Shown: positions 1 through 9,330, numbered from the stretch's first letter. The stretch: DNA of 64,000 bases from Methylosinus sp. Sm6 (GCF_019802345.1 NZ_JAINDZ010000023.1:1-64000); one strand, 5' to 3'. A program made the numbers and translations. Notes: generated by a model from the letters alone, not told the origin.

Positions 1-205
1 CACGGCGTGGATGGCCGCGACAAGCGCGGCCATGACGCTGAAAACTCTCTGCTCGTTAACCCGAATTCGGAGCCCTGGCTCCGGAGGCCTCGCGATTGCG
101 GCTCCCGGCCTCGTCTGTTATCACAACGTGAACGAAGCGTTTCCGGGCCACGCGGCGAGATGCGCGCTTACGCCTTATTCCCTTTTCGACAGTCAGAGGC
201 GGTAG

Positions 206-1168
206 ATGGAAAGTCGCAGGATTTTGGTGACGGGCGGAGCGGGCTTCCTCGGATCCCATCTTTGCGAGCGTCTCCTCGACAGAGGGCACGAGGTGCTCTG
301 CGTCGATAATTTCTTCACCGGCCGACGCCGCAATATCGAGCGGCTGTTCGACGACCGCAAGTTCGAGCTGCTGCGGCACGACATCACGATTCCGCTCTTC
401 GTCGAGGTGGACGAGATCTATAATCTCGCCTGCCCGGCCTCGCCGATCCATTATCAGTTCGATCCCGTCCAGACGACGAAGACGAGCGTGATCGGCGCGA
501 TCAACATGCTCGGCCTCGCCAAGCGGCTGAAGGTGAAAGTCTTCCAGGCTTCCACCTCGGAAGTCTACGGCGACCCGACCGTGCATCCGCAGCCCGAATC
601 CTATTGGGGCCACGTCAATCCGCTGGGGCCGCGCGCCTGCTATGACGAGGGCAAGCGCTGCGCCGAGACCTTGTTCTTCGACTATCATCGCCAGCACCGC
701 CTCAAGATCAAAGTGGCGCGGATCTTCAACACCTATGGTCCGCGCATGCATCCGAAGGACGGACGCGTCGTCTCCAACTTCATCGTGCAGGCGCTGCAGA
801 ACCGGCCGATCACCATTTATGGCGAGGGTCAGCAGACGCGCTCCTTCTGCTATGTGGACGACCTCATCGGCGGCTTCATCGCGCTGATGGATGCGCCGGA
901 CACGGTCACCGGCCCGATCAACATCGGCAATCCGACCGAGTTCACCATCCGCCAGCTCGCCGAGACGGTGATCGATCTCACCGGCTCGCGCTCGCCGCTG
1001 GTGTTCGAGCCGCTGCCGGCCGACGACCCCAAGCAGCGGCGGCCGGACATCGGCAACGCCGAGCAGCTGCTCGGCTGGGCGCCGACCATCGCGCTGCGCG
1101 AGGGGCTCGTTCGCACCATCGCCTATTTCGACGAGCTGCTCCGCCAGCCCGACGCGCAGGAGCGCTGA
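206..1168 (+). CDS. uxs: UDP-glucuronate decarboxylase (UDP-xylose synthase), SDR family
   Basis: This 320-residue cytosolic enzyme should convert UDP-glucuronate to UDP-xylose, a precursor for capsule or LPS sugars. The N-terminus carries the Rossmann NAD-binding motif GGAGFLGSH at about residues 10-18. The family signature [12 protein letters not shown] follows near residue 73, and the catalytic pair is YDEGK (Tyr and Lys spaced by three) near residue 145. Length and the shortened N-terminus match bacterial soluble Uxs. The ATG is preceded by AGAGG six bases upstream. It converges with the next small gene, only four bases apart. A dTDP-glucose dehydratase is less likely because the NLACPASP motif is specific to Uxs-type enzymes. 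Confidence 0.93.
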   Translation: MESRRILVTGGAGFLGSHLCERLLDRGHEVLCVDNFFTGRRRNIERLFDDRKFELLRHDITIPLFVEVDEIYNLACPASPIHYQFDPVQTTKTSVIGAINMLGLAKRLKVKVFQASTSEVYGDPTVHPQPESYWGHVNPLGPRACYDEGKRCAETLFFDYHRQHRLKIKVARIFNTYGPRMHPKDGRVVSNFIVQALQNRPITIYGEGQQTRSFCYVDDLIGGFIALMDAPDTVTGPINIGNPTEFTIRQLAETVIDLTGSRSPLVFEPLPADDPKQRRPDIGNAEQLLGWAPTIALREGLVRTIAYFDELLRQPDAQER

Positions 1169-1172
1169 ACGC

Positions 1173-1418
1173 TCATCCTCGCGCGAGAATCGCGGATTCC
1201 GTCACCACGCGCTCGACGCCGTCGCGCTCGCCGCGAATGCGGTATTGCAATCCCGCGCCGCCGTCGGGCAGCAAACGGAGAATTTCCGACGGCGCCTGCT
1301 CCGAAAGCACGCCGATCTTGCAGACCACATGGTCGCCGGCGGCGAACTTATGCGTCGACTGCCGCCGGTTGCGCGCACGGCTGCGTCGTTTGTCCTCGTC
1401 GAGGAGGGGGGTGGGCAT
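1173..1418 (-). CDS. Small conserved hypothetical protein (81 aa)
   Basis: The start is set by AAGGAG six bases upstream of the ATG; longer upstream reading would be low-complexity and lacks a ribosome site. The first 25 residues are Arg/Lys-rich and polar. The rest (HKFAAGDHVVCKIG near residue 21, then QYRIRGE near residue 57) looks like a small beta-barrel, SH3/KOW-like domain. Similar short proteins of unknown function occur in Rhizobiales, as I recall. It converges with the uxs gene. No function is assigned. Confidence 0.6.
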   Translation of the reverse strand: MPTPLLDEDKRRSRARNRRQSTHKFAAGDHVVCKIGVLSEQAPSEILRLLPDGGAGLQYRIRGERDGVERVVTESAILARG

Positions 1419-1671
1419 GGGAGGCTCCTTGGAGCGCGCGCCCGCCGCGCGGCGCCGGGGCGAACCTTCGGTCCGCAAGAGATATTTAGCGCGCGCCGCA
1501 TCGCCGGCGAGCATGATGCGTCGGTTTGCGATTTGATTGTCGACGAGCGTCGTTCTATCCTCCGCCCATGCCCGCAGCCGTCGCCTTCGCAAGACTGAAA
1601 CGGGTCACGGCCGCGACCCGTTGCCTGCCCTGAGGAGATCCTCGCGCCCTCGCCTCGGGCGGCCGAGCGCC

Positions 1672-3063
1672 ATGCCCCTGGACAGTTCCGCCGCACGGCG
1701 CCCCCGAGGCTTCGGAGCGGCGCTCGCCGGCCTCGGGCTCGTCTTCTGCGGAGCGCTGCTCGCCGCTCTCGTTCTGACGCCGATCGGCGCGCTCGCCATT
1801 GCCGCGGCGCGCGGATGGCGCGGCGGCGAGCTCGACGTCCTCTGGGCGGACCGCACGGCGATCGCCGCCGTCGCGATCTTCGCGGGAACCTATCTCGTCA
1901 TCGCGACCGGGGCGGCGCCCGGGCTGCGGCTCGATCGCGCCGGCGCCGCGCTGCTCGGCGCGAGCCTCATGGTGGGCGTCGGCGTGCTGCCGCTCGAGGA
2001 CGCCTATCGCGCCGTGGATTTCGACACGATCACGCTGCTGCTCGGCATGATGATCGTCGTCGCCAATCTGCGCCTGTCCGGCTTCTTCCGCCTCGCCGGC
2101 AATGTCGTCGTCTCGCGCGCGCGCCGCCCTCTGTCGCTGCTCGCCGCGATCGTCCTCATCTGCGGCGCCTTTTCGGCGTTTCTCGTCAATGACGCCATCT
2201 GCCTGGTGATGACGCCGCTCGTCCTCGATCTCGTCCGCCGGCTGAAGCGCGATCCGGTCCCCTATCTGCTCGCCATCCCGCTCGCCGCCAATATCGGCAG
2301 CGTCGCCACCATCACCGGCAATCCGCAGAACATGATCATCGGCGGACTGTCCCATATTCCCTATGGCGCCTTCGCCGCCGCGCTCTGGCCGGTCGCCGCC
2401 GCGGGGCTCGTCGCGACGATCGCGTGTCTCGCGGCGCTCTACCCGCGCGAATTTCTGACACGCGCGCCTTTGCCGCACATTCTGCCGGCGCCGGCGCGGG
2501 CGCGGCCATTGCTCGTCGCCAAATCTGTGATCGTCACCCTCGCGATGATGCTTCTGTTCTTCGCCGGCCAGCCTGTGGCCAAGGTCGCGATCGTCGGCGG
2601 CTCGCTGCTGCTGCTGACGCGCCATGTGAAGGCCGATAAAATCTATCGCGAGATCGACTGGCCGCTGCTGCTGATGTTCGTCGGGCTGTTCATCGTCGTG
2701 ACCGGACTCGAGCGGACCGTGCTCACGCCCGAGCGCGTCGCCGCCTTAGGACGGCTCCATCTCGATTCGAGCCCGATCCTCGCCGCCGTCGCCGCGGCGC
2801 TCTCCAATCTGGTCAGCAATGTGCCGGCGGTGCTGGTGCTCCAGCCTTTCGTCGCCGGCCTCGCCGATCCGCAGCGCGCCTGGCTCGTCGTCGCCATGGC
2901 CACGACGCTCGCCGGCAATTTCACTCTCGTCGGCTCCGTCGCCAATCTCATCGTCGTCGAGCGCGCGCGAGCCGCGGGCGTCGCCATCGGCTTTTGGGCC
3001 TATTTCCGGATCGGCGCGCCGCTCGCTGTGCTGACCATCGCCATCGGCGCGGCGCGCCTGTGA
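1672..3063 (+). CDS. SLC13/ArsB-NhaD-type ion transporter
   Basis: This inner-membrane protein of 463 residues has about a dozen hydrophobic helices and belongs to the ion-transporter superfamily (ArsB/NhaD/CitMHS/DASS). Family hallmarks are the paired re-entrant motifs: FLVNDAICLVMTPLV and TITGNPQNMIIGG in the first half, and SNLVSNVPAVLVL and TLVGSVANLIVVE in the second half, an internal duplication. The GNPQN and GSVAN motifs resemble those that bind carboxylates or anions. The substrate cannot be told from sequence. The ATG chosen starts just before the first helix; its ribosome site is weak, so an upstream start is possible. It is followed by the PRC-barrel gene. Confidence 0.82.
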   Translation: MPLDSSAARRPRGFGAALAGLGLVFCGALLAALVLTPIGALAIAAARGWRGGELDVLWADRTAIAAVAIFAGTYLVIATGAAPGLRLDRAGAALLGASLMVGVGVLPLEDAYRAVDFDTITLLLGMMIVVANLRLSGFFRLAGNVVVSRARRPLSLLAAIVLICGAFSAFLVNDAICLVMTPLVLDLVRRLKRDPVPYLLAIPLAANIGSVATITGNPQNMIIGGLSHIPYGAFAAALWPVAAAGLVATIACLAALYPREFLTRAPLPHILPAPARARPLLVAKSVIVTLAMMLLFFAGQPVAKVAIVGGSLLLLTRHVKADKIYREIDWPLLLMFVGLFIVVTGLERTVLTPERVAALGRLHLDSSPILAAVAAALSNLVSNVPAVLVLQPFVAGLADPQRAWLVVAMATTLAGNFTLVGSVANLIVVERARAAGVAIGFWAYFRIGAPLAVLTIAIGAARL

Positions 3064-3167
3064 CGAGCGCCGCGCAAAAACTGGCCCAAGTCTTCGATAC
3101 GGCGCAACTTTTCAAACGAGCAAAGCGTTTTTCGGCACAGGGAGGCGATGACGCGAAGGAGGTCGAC

Positions 3168-3536
3168 ATGGCGAGCGCAGATCGCAATCTCGGGCTGATA
3201 TCGAGCGAACATATCGTCGGCGCGACAGTCTATGACTCGCAGGGCAAGGAAATCGGCGAGATCGATCACTTGATGATCGATCCGGAAACCGGACGCGCGC
3301 GCTACGCCGTGGTGAACTTCTGCGGCTTCATGTGCCTGCGGCCGGGCCATCACGCCGTGCCGTGGAACGCGCTCTGCTACGACGAGGACAAGCGCCGCTA
3401 TACGAGCGACGTCACGGCCGAGCAGCTGGAGAAAGCGCCGGAGTTCGACGCGGACAGCTGGAAGGATCGTGAATGGGAGACCCGCATTCACGCGCATTAT
3501 GGCGCGTCGCCCTATTGGGAGACCGCGCAGCGGTGA
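3168..3536 (+). CDS. PRC-barrel domain protein
   Basis: This 122-residue soluble protein has a PRC-barrel fold at about residues 10-80: SSEHIVGATVYDSQGKEIGEI, split here as the start of the barrel, then DPETGRARYAVVNFCGF and HAVPWNAL. Such domains are found in photosynthetic reaction centre H subunits, RimM and many stress or regulatory proteins. The C-terminal part (DADSWKDREWETRIHAHYG) is typical of the free-standing alphaproteobacterial members. AAGGAGG lies five bases before the ATG and decides the start. The role is unknown; membrane-surface or RNA-related functions are possible. Confidence 0.8.
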   Translation: MASADRNLGLISSEHIVGATVYDSQGKEIGEIDHLMIDPETGRARYAVVNFCGFMCLRPGHHAVPWNALCYDEDKRRYTSDVTAEQLEKAPEFDADSWKDREWETRIHAHYGASPYWETAQR

Positions 3537-3561
3537 GGCCGGCTCGCGGCGCGGCGCGACT

Positions 3562-4161
3562 TTAGGGCGCTCTCGTCAAATGCCGCGCGATCAGGCTCGC
3601 GACGATGTCGGCATGGGTGATGGCGGCGTCATGGCCTGCGCCGGGGATGACGTGAAGGCGCGCATCGGGGAGCAGCGCGCGCAGCCGCTCGCCCACGGCC
3701 ACCGGGCTGATCGGATCGCGGTCGCCCCAGAGCAAGAGCGTCGGCGCGGCGATCGAAGGCAGGCGCGCGGAGAGGTCCTCGACCGGCTCGGCGATCCATT
3801 TCGCCGCGCGGGGGAAGGCGCGGAAATAATCTGCCCGCCAGTCGGCGCCGCCGAGATCGGCGACGGGCAGGCCGCCCGATGTGACGGTCAAGACGAGGCG
3901 CTCGACCTTTTCGGGAGCCGCCAGCGCCGCCGCGAGGGCGATGAACCCGCCCATCGATTGAGCGACGATGTCGACCGGCTCGCTCATGCGATCCAGCACC
4001 TTTGCAACGAGATCATCGAGGCCGGCCGCTCCGGCCTCGGGCGGCTCGTTTCCGAGCCCCGGCCAGGAAAAGAACTCGCCATTCGATTCGAGGCGATCGG
4101 CCACCGGCTTCCAGAATGAGGCGGCGCCGCCGGCGCCTGGGAGAAACAGCGTCTTTGCCAT
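3562..4161 (-). CDS. Alpha/beta-fold hydrolase
   Basis: This 199-residue cytosolic hydrolase has the triad in the expected order. The nucleophile Ser sits in AQSMGG (a variant of GxSxG with Ala at the first position), Asp in WGDRDPIS, and His in GAGHDAA near the C-terminus. The N-terminal LFLPGAGG forms the oxyanion-hole strand. The protein is short for the family, with a small lid. GGGAAG lies upstream of the ATG. The substrate is unknown; esterase, lactonase or a carboxylic-ester hydrolase are all possible. It is a single gene, convergent with the PRC-barrel gene and followed upstream by an intergenic repeat. Confidence 0.8.
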   Translation of the reverse strand: MAKTLFLPGAGGAASFWKPVADRLESNGEFFSWPGLGNEPPEAGAAGLDDLVAKVLDRMSEPVDIVAQSMGGFIALAAALAAPEKVERLVLTVTSGGLPVADLGGADWRADYFRAFPRAAKWIAEPVEDLSARLPSIAAPTLLLWGDRDPISPVAVGERLRALLPDARLHVIPGAGHDAAITHADIVASLIARHLTRAP

Positions 4162-4180
4162 GCATTCTTCCCAGTGACGA

Positions 4181-4226
4181 GGCGCTCGGGAGGGGTGCTC
4201 CCCGTTGCCGTGAAACCCCACCCCGG
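4181..4226. repeat. Intergenic repeat, family R2, copy 1
   Basis: This stretch reads GGCGCTCGGGAGGGG followed by a short palindromic GCTCCCCG and TTGCCGTGAAACCCCACCCC. It is nearly the same as the block downstream of rpsR (at 21.2 kb), with a few substitutions and a small gap. It lies between the hydrolase and the MBOAT gene. Confidence 0.7.
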
Positions 4227-4314
4227 ACCAGCCCTGCCTCGGGGCCGGCCACAAGTCGACGGTCGACGGGAGCCATGCTACCCAACGCCCATTCGTCCGC
4301 CGAGCCCTTTTCGA

Positions 4315-5811
4315 ATGCTCTTCACTTCGCCGGTTTTTCTATTCGGCTTTCTTCCGGTCGTTCTGTGCGGCTTCCTCCTGCTGCGGCGGGAGGCCGGCAA
4401 CGACGCCTGCGCGCTGTGGCTGACGGCCGCGTCCTTCGTCTTTTATGGCTGGTGGAGCCCGAGCTTTCTCCTCGTCCTCCTCGCCTCGACGACGATCAAT
4501 TTCGCGCTGGCGCGGAGCGTCGAGCGGGTGCGGGGACGCCTTCGCCGCGCCGTCTTCCTCGTCGGCCTCGCCGGCAATCTGGCCCTGCTCGGCTATTTCA
4601 AATATGCCGACTTCCTGATCTCCTCCGTCAATGACGTCGCCGGAACGCAATTCGCGCTCCTGCATATCGTCCTGCCGCTCGGCATCTCCTTCTTCACCTT
4701 TCAGAAGATCGCCTATCTCGCCGACATCTACGCCGGCAAGGCGGCCACGGGCCGCTTCGCGGATTTCGCGCTCTTCGTCTTCTTCTTCCCGCAGCTGATC
4801 GCCGGACCGATCGTGCATCACGCGGAGGTGATGCCGCAATTCTCGCGCTTCGCGCCGAGCCGGCGCGCGGCGAGCGAGGCGGCGAGCGCCGCGGAATGGG
4901 AGAGCCTCGCGATCGGGGCGGCGATGTTTCTGATCGGCCTGATCAAGAAAGTGGTCGTCGCCGACCAGCTCGCGCCCTACTCCTCGCCGGCGTTCGCCGC
5001 CGCCCACGACGGGCCGATCGGCTTCATCCTCGGATGGCAGGCGGCGCTCTGCTTTTCGGTGCAGCTCTATTTCGATTTTTCCGGCTACAGCGATATGGCG
5101 ATCGGCCTCGCGCGCCTGTTCGGACTGCGCCTGCCCGCCAATTTCGCCAGCCCTTACGCCGCCACCTCCATCGGCGAGTTCTGGCGGCGCTGGCACATGA
5201 CCTTGTCCCGCTTTCTGCGCGACTATGTCTATATTCCGCTCGGCGGCTCCCGCCAGGGCGCGGCGCGGCACAGCTTCAATCTCATGACGACCATGCTGCT
5301 CGGCGGATTGTGGCATGGAGCGGGCTATACTTTCATCCTCTGGGGCGGCCTGCACGGCGTCTATCTGCTGATCGCGCACGCCTGGACGAATTGGGGGCGT
5401 CTGCGCCTTCCGCCGGTGGCCGGCTGGCTGCTCACTCTGCTCGCCGTCGTCGTCGCCCTGGTCCCCTTTCGCGCCGCGAGCCTCGGCGAGGCCGCGAATA
5501 TTCTCGAAGGCATGACGGGCCTGAACGGCTTGCACGGCGCCGGCTCCGTCCTGGAGGCGGCCGGCCTGGAGGCGCCGGGAGCCCTCGCCGCCGCGGCGGC
5601 GCTGCTGCTCGCCTGCGCCGTTCTGCCGAACACGCAGCAGATCATGCGCCGCTACGAGCCGACGGTCGGCGCGGCGCCGGCCCCGATCTGGCGGCAGATC
5701 CCCATCGCCTTTTCCCCGTCCCTCGGCTGGGCCGCCTTTCTCGGGCTCGGCGCGGTCGCCGTGGAGCTCTTCTCGTGGCAGACGTCCGAATTTCTCTATT
5801 TCCAGTTTTGA
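4315..5811 (+). CDS. MBOAT family membrane-bound O-acyltransferase (AlgI-like)
   Basis: This 498-residue polytopic membrane protein belongs to the MBOAT family that moves acyl groups across the membrane for O-acetylation of exopolysaccharides. Hallmarks are RRWHMTLSRFLRDYVYIPLGG near residue 300 (read as RRWHMTLSRF plus RDYVYIPLGG) and GGLWHGAGYTFILWGGLHG near residue 335, whose His is the presumed catalytic residue. The ATG begins directly before the first hydrophobic helix; its ribosome site is weak. The next gene starts one base after its stop, and encodes a membrane-anchored SGNH-like partner, as in AlgI-AlgJ or DltB-DltD pairs. The polymer substrate is unknown. Confidence 0.9.
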   Translation: MLFTSPVFLFGFLPVVLCGFLLLRREAGNDACALWLTAASFVFYGWWSPSFLLVLLASTTINFALARSVERVRGRLRRAVFLVGLAGNLALLGYFKYADFLISSVNDVAGTQFALLHIVLPLGISFFTFQKIAYLADIYAGKAATGRFADFALFVFFFPQLIAGPIVHHAEVMPQFSRFAPSRRAASEAASAAEWESLAIGAAMFLIGLIKKVVVADQLAPYSSPAFAAAHDGPIGFILGWQAALCFSVQLYFDFSGYSDMAIGLARLFGLRLPANFASPYAATSIGEFWRRWHMTLSRFLRDYVYIPLGGSRQGAARHSFNLMTTMLLGGLWHGAGYTFILWGGLHGVYLLIAHAWTNWGRLRLPPVAGWLLTLLAVVVALVPFRAASLGEAANILEGMTGLNGLHGAGSVLEAAGLEAPGALAAAAALLLACAVLPNTQQIMRRYEPTVGAAPAPIWRQIPIAFSPSLGWAAFLGLGAVAVELFSWQTSEFLYFQF

Positions 5812-5812
5812 A

Positions 5813-7108
5813 ATGACAGCACTCGCTCATCATCGTCGAAGCGTCGCCGCTCCGGCCGCGACCGAGGCCGTCGCCATGCGCCGATGGCTCATCGCCACGA
5901 CCGCTTGCGGCCTCGGCTTTCTCGTCGCTCTGCTGGTCCTCGTGCTGGCGACCGATGTGTTCGCGCTGTTCGGCACGCGCCTCACCGCGATCCCGGTTCC
6001 GCAGAACCTGCGCCTGACGACGAGCGGCGATCGCGTGATCAAGGCGCTCGAGATCGCCGCGATCAAGCAGCCGCTCGACATTCTCTTCGTCGGCTCCTCG
6101 CGCGTCGCCTTCGGCTTCGATCCGGCGTCGGCAAGCCTCGCCGGATTGCGCGCCTACAACGCCGGCCTCAACGGCTCGCAATCGGACGAGGCCGCGCTCG
6201 TGCTCGGCTATGCGCTGGATCACGGGCCGTCCGTCGCGCGTATCGTCTGGAATGTCGATTTCGAGGAGTTCTTTCGCGAATCCGAAGGCGGCGGCGACTT
6301 CGCGCAATCGGGATTTTCCGGCGCGCGGCCGGCAGGCGCCTTCGTCCGCCATGCGCTGACCTATGAGGCGTTGCGCAAGTCGCTCGCGGCGATCTTCGGC
6401 GGACAGGCCTTCTACATCGATGTGAACGGCTTCTACCATTACGAGCGCCAGTCCCCCGGAACTCTCGACAATGGCCGCGACTCGGCCGCGCTTCCGACGC
6501 TGCGCGACTGGTTTCCGCGCTACATGTTCCAGCCCGAGGATCGTTTCGCGACCACAGGAGCGCAGCGCTTCGCGCGCATGGAAGCGGCGATCCGGCGGGC
6601 GCATGAGCGCGGCGTCGCGGTCGACGTCGTCCTCATGCCGACCCATGTCGCGCGGCGCGCGCTATTCGACCTCGCCGGCCTGCAGCCGCGTCTCGAACAA
6701 TGGAAGCGGCGTCTCGCCGAAATCATCGCCGCGGCGGGCGAAGGCGAAGGCGCGCCTGTGCGCGCCTTCGATTTCAGCGAGCTGGACGAGATCGCGCGCG
6801 CGGTCTTCGCGCCGGGCGGCCCGATGGCGCGCTCGCCTGTGTTTTTCGAGCTGCTGCATCCCAAGCCCGTCGTCGGCGACCGGATCATGCAGCGCCTGCT
6901 CGAGCGCTCTCCTGCACGTGCGGATTGGGACTTCGGCGCTCCGCTCACGACGACGACGCAGCCGCAGCGGCTCGCGGCGGATCGCGCGGCGCTGCGCCTT
7001 TGGGAGGCGGAAAACCCTTCGCTCATGCAGACGATCGCGGAGGTTCTGCGAGACGAGGATCGTCGCAGCCCGACGCCCGTCGCGAGCCTGCGCGCGGATG
7101 CGCCATAG
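5813..7108 (+). CDS. Membrane-anchored SGNH-like partner of the MBOAT acyltransferase
   Basis: This 431-residue protein has a short cytoplasmic N-terminus, one transmembrane helix at about residues 25-47 and a large periplasmic domain. The domain opens with ILFVGSSRVAFGFDP near residue 90, where the GSSR block resembles the SGNH nucleophile region (DltD, AlgJ). It ends with ELLHPKPVVGDRI near residue 345, which resembles the closing DxxH block, although a clean Asp-His pair is not evident. Immediate coupling to the MBOAT gene suggests it accepts the acyl group in the periplasm and passes it to a polysaccharide. The sequence is too divergent to name as AlgJ, AlgX or DltD. Confidence 0.72.
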   Translation: MTALAHHRRSVAAPAATEAVAMRRWLIATTACGLGFLVALLVLVLATDVFALFGTRLTAIPVPQNLRLTTSGDRVIKALEIAAIKQPLDILFVGSSRVAFGFDPASASLAGLRAYNAGLNGSQSDEAALVLGYALDHGPSVARIVWNVDFEEFFRESEGGGDFAQSGFSGARPAGAFVRHALTYEALRKSLAAIFGGQAFYIDVNGFYHYERQSPGTLDNGRDSAALPTLRDWFPRYMFQPEDRFATTGAQRFARMEAAIRRAHERGVAVDVVLMPTHVARRALFDLAGLQPRLEQWKRRLAEIIAAAGEGEGAPVRAFDFSELDEIARAVFAPGGPMARSPVFFELLHPKPVVGDRIMQRLLERSPARADWDFGAPLTTTTQPQRLAADRAALRLWEAENPSLMQTIAEVLRDEDRRSPTPVASLRADAP

Positions 7109-7127
7109 CGCGCGATCACGTTTTTTT

Positions 7128-7149
7128 AAGCGAACCTGAAGGCTCGCTT
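7128..7149. repeat. REP-like palindrome, family R1 (imperfect copy)
   Basis: AAGCGAACCTGAAGGCTCGC followed by TT is a hairpin of ten pairs with one mismatch and a GA loop. It matches the R1 core GCGAGCCTGAAGGCTCGC with one change. It lies between the ends of two convergent genes, right after a T-run, so it may also act as a terminator. Confidence 0.75.
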
Positions 7150-7152
7150 CCT

Positions 7153-8592
7153 CTAGATATGCAGCGCGCGGCCAAAAGCGTCGAGCGCGCTCTCGTGCAT
7201 GGTCTCCGACAAGGTCGGATGCGGGAAGATCGTCTCCATCAGCTCCGCCTCGGTCGTCTCGAGATTCATGGCGATCACGAAGCCCTGGATCAGCTCGGTG
7301 ACCTCCGCGCCGACGAGATGCGCGCCGAGCAGGCGCCCGCTCCTCGCGTCGAAGATCGTCTTGACGAGCCCCTCGGTCTCGCCCATCGCAATGGCCTTGC
7401 CATTGCCGAGATAGGGAAAGCGCCCGATCTTCGCTTCGTGTCCGGCCGCCTTCGCCGCCGCTTCGGTCAGGCCGACCGAAGCGATCTGCGGATGGCAATA
7501 GGTGCAGGCGGGAATGCGCGTCCGCTCGATCGGATGCGGCGACAGCCCGGCGATCGCCTCCACGCAGACGACGCCCTCATGCTCGGCCTTATGCGCCAGC
7601 ATGGGCGGGCCGGCGACGTCGCCGATGGCGTAGATCCCCTGCACATTGGTCCGCATCAGGCCGTCGACCTTCACGACGCCGCGCTCCAGCGCAACGCCGA
7701 GCGCCTCGAGCCCGAGGTTTTCGCTATTGGGAACGACGCCGACAGCGGAGATGACGCGCTCGGCCTCGATCCGACTCTCGCCCTTGCCGTCGGCGACGAT
7801 GGTCGCGACGACGCCCTCCCCCTGCTTCTCGAGCTTCGCCACTTTCGCGCTCGTCGCGATCGTCACGCCCTGCTTCTCGAAGGATTTGCGCGCGAAGGCG
7901 GCGATCTCCGCATCTTCCGCCGGCAGGATTTGCGGCAGCGCCTCGACGATCGTCACCTCGGCGCCGAAGGTGCGATAGAAGGAGGCGAATTCGACCCCGA
8001 TCGCGCCGGCGCCGACGACGAGCAGCGATTTCGGCAGAACCTGCGGCGCCAGCGCCTCGAAATAGGTCCAGATCAGCCGTCCGTCCGGCTCGAGGCCGGG
8101 CAGCACGCGCGGCCGCGCCCCCGTCGCAATGAGGATATGCCGGCCCCGATAAGTCCCTTCGCCGAGCGCGGCCTTGGGCTTTGCGAATTGCGCGCGGGCC
8201 CCGAAGGAGGGCGGCGCGGACACGCTGACTTCGCCGGCAGCGGCGAGGCGCGCCTCGCCCCAGATCACATCGACCTTGTTCTTGCGCATCAGAAAATCGA
8301 CGCCGGCGTTCAGCCGCGCGGCGACATCGCGCGAGCGCTTCACCAGCGCCTTCGGATCGTAGGAAATCTCGCCGGAAATGGTCAGGCCGAAGTCCTTCGC
8401 ATGCGTCGCATAACGATAAATATCGGCGGCGCGCAGCAGCGCCTTGGTCGGAATGCATCCCCAATTGAGGCAGACGCCGCCGAGATGCTCGCGCTCGACG
8501 ACCGCCGTCTTCAGCCCGAGCTGGGCGGCGCGAATGGCGGCGACATAGCCGCCGGGCCCGCCGCCGATGACGAGCACATCATAATCACCCAT
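7153..8592 (-). CDS. lpdA: Dihydrolipoyl dehydrogenase (E3)
   Basis: This 479-residue FAD enzyme reoxidises dihydrolipoamide in the 2-oxoacid dehydrogenase and glycine-cleavage complexes. The N-terminal FAD motif is VIGGGPGGYVAA; the redox-active disulfide is in GGVCLNWGCIPTK near residue 40; the NAD-binding motif VVGAGAIGVEFASF is near residue 185; the second FAD motif is YAIGDVAG. The C-terminal dimerisation domain ends with HPTLSE and the active-site His. GAGG lies six bases before the ATG; an upstream start would add 21 unconserved residues. No other 2-oxoacid dehydrogenase gene is next to it, so its partner complex is encoded elsewhere. Confidence 0.95.
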   Translation of the reverse strand: MGDYDVLVIGGGPGGYVAAIRAAQLGLKTAVVEREHLGGVCLNWGCIPTKALLRAADIYRYATHAKDFGLTISGEISYDPKALVKRSRDVAARLNAGVDFLMRKNKVDVIWGEARLAAAGEVSVSAPPSFGARAQFAKPKAALGEGTYRGRHILIATGARPRVLPGLEPDGRLIWTYFEALAPQVLPKSLLVVGAGAIGVEFASFYRTFGAEVTIVEALPQILPAEDAEIAAFARKSFEKQGVTIATSAKVAKLEKQGEGVVATIVADGKGESRIEAERVISAVGVVPNSENLGLEALGVALERGVVKVDGLMRTNVQGIYAIGDVAGPPMLAHKAEHEGVVCVEAIAGLSPHPIERTRIPACTYCHPQIASVGLTEAAAKAAGHEAKIGRFPYLGNGKAIAMGETEGLVKTIFDARSGRLLGAHLVGAEVTELIQGFVIAMNLETTEAELMETIFPHPTLSETMHESALDAFGRALHI

Positions 8593-8663
8593 GGCGAACC
8601 TCGAATCGAAAGCTGCGCAGCGCTTCAAATAGGACGCGCCGAGAAAAAATAGCACGAGGCGAG

Positions 8664-8691
8664 AAAAAACCCGCCGGGGCGCGGCGGGTTT
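8664..8691 (-). terminator. Rho-independent terminator after rplT
   Basis: Read on the minus strand, a nine-pair stem AACCCGCCG / CGGCGGGTT with a five-base loop is followed by six T residues. It sits about 30 bases past the rplT stop codon and should end the rpmI-rplT transcript. Confidence 0.88.
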
Positions 8692-8720
8692 CGAACTCTT
8701 TCGGGCGGAGCGTGAACGCC

Positions 8721-9086
8721 TCAGGCGCCCTGCGGCAGCGCCGATTTCGCCTTCTCGACCAGCGCCTTGAACGCCTCCGGCTGGCTGATGGCGAGCTCGG
8801 AGAGAACCTTGCGGTCGATGATGACGCCGGCCTTGGTCAGGCCGTCGATGAAGCGGCTGTAGGTGAGGCCGAACTCACGCACGGCGCCGTTGAGGCGCTG
8901 GATCCACAGGGCGCGGAACACGCGCTTCTTCGCCTTGCGGTCGCGCGTCGCATATTGCATCGAGCGGTCGACGGCCGCCTTGGCGGCGCGGATGGTGTTC
9001 TTGCGGCGGCCGTAGAAGCCTTTCGCGGCGTCGAGGGTCTTCTTGTGCTTGGCGTGGGACGTGACGCCGCGCTTGACGCGAGCCAT
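8721..9086 (-). CDS. rplT: 50S ribosomal protein L20
   Basis: This 121-residue basic protein binds 23S rRNA and is needed early in large-subunit assembly. The conserved N-terminal run [16 protein letters not shown], the central RDRKAKKR and LWIQRLN, and the C-terminal globular part with [11 protein letters not shown] are all present, and the length is standard. It follows rpmI by 43 bases, the usual order. infC, often upstream in other bacteria, is not here. In many bacteria L20 represses its own operon by binding the leader mRNA; no clear leader structure was identified here. Confidence 0.98.
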   Translation of the reverse strand: MARVKRGVTSHAKHKKTLDAAKGFYGRRKNTIRAAKAAVDRSMQYATRDRKAKKRVFRALWIQRLNGAVREFGLTYSRFIDGLTKAGVIIDRKVLSELAISQPEAFKALVEKAKSALPQGA

Positions 9087-9129
9087 GGTGCGATCCTTTC
9101 AGAAACCTTGAGTGCGGGGCGTGAACGGT

Positions 9130-9330
9130 TCAGCCGTTCGGCAGGAAGTATTTCTTGACGTTGTCGCCATCCGTCTTGAACAGGACGGACGTCCCGCGCA
9201 GATTGCGGATCTGCTTGTTGGTTCGCTTGATCATACCGTGGCGCTTGCCCTTCTGCGCGTAGACCACCTTGCCTGTGCCGGTGATCTTGAAGCGCTTCTT
9301 GGCGCCGGACTTGGTCTTCAGCTTGGGCAT
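9130..9330 (-). CDS. rpmI: 50S ribosomal protein L35
   Basis: This 66-residue basic protein is at normal family length. [20 protein letters not shown] at the N-terminus and the Lys/Arg-rich middle are diagnostic. The start is fixed by GGAGAG shortly upstream and by the conserved MPKLKT; reading further upstream adds unconserved residues. It is the first gene of the rpmI-rplT pair. About 185 bases separate it from ilvH; I saw no infC and no obvious L20 operator in that gap. Confidence 0.97.
   Translation of the reverse strand: MPKLKTKSGAKKRFKITGTGKVVYAQKGKRHGMIKRTNKQIRNLRGTSVLFKTDGDNVKKYFLPNG

Noticed and set aside
1-34. Possible start of a divergent minus-strand gene (MAALVAAIHAV) cut by the window edge
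   Set aside because: Only 11 codons are visible and there is no convincing ribosome site; it cannot be supported.
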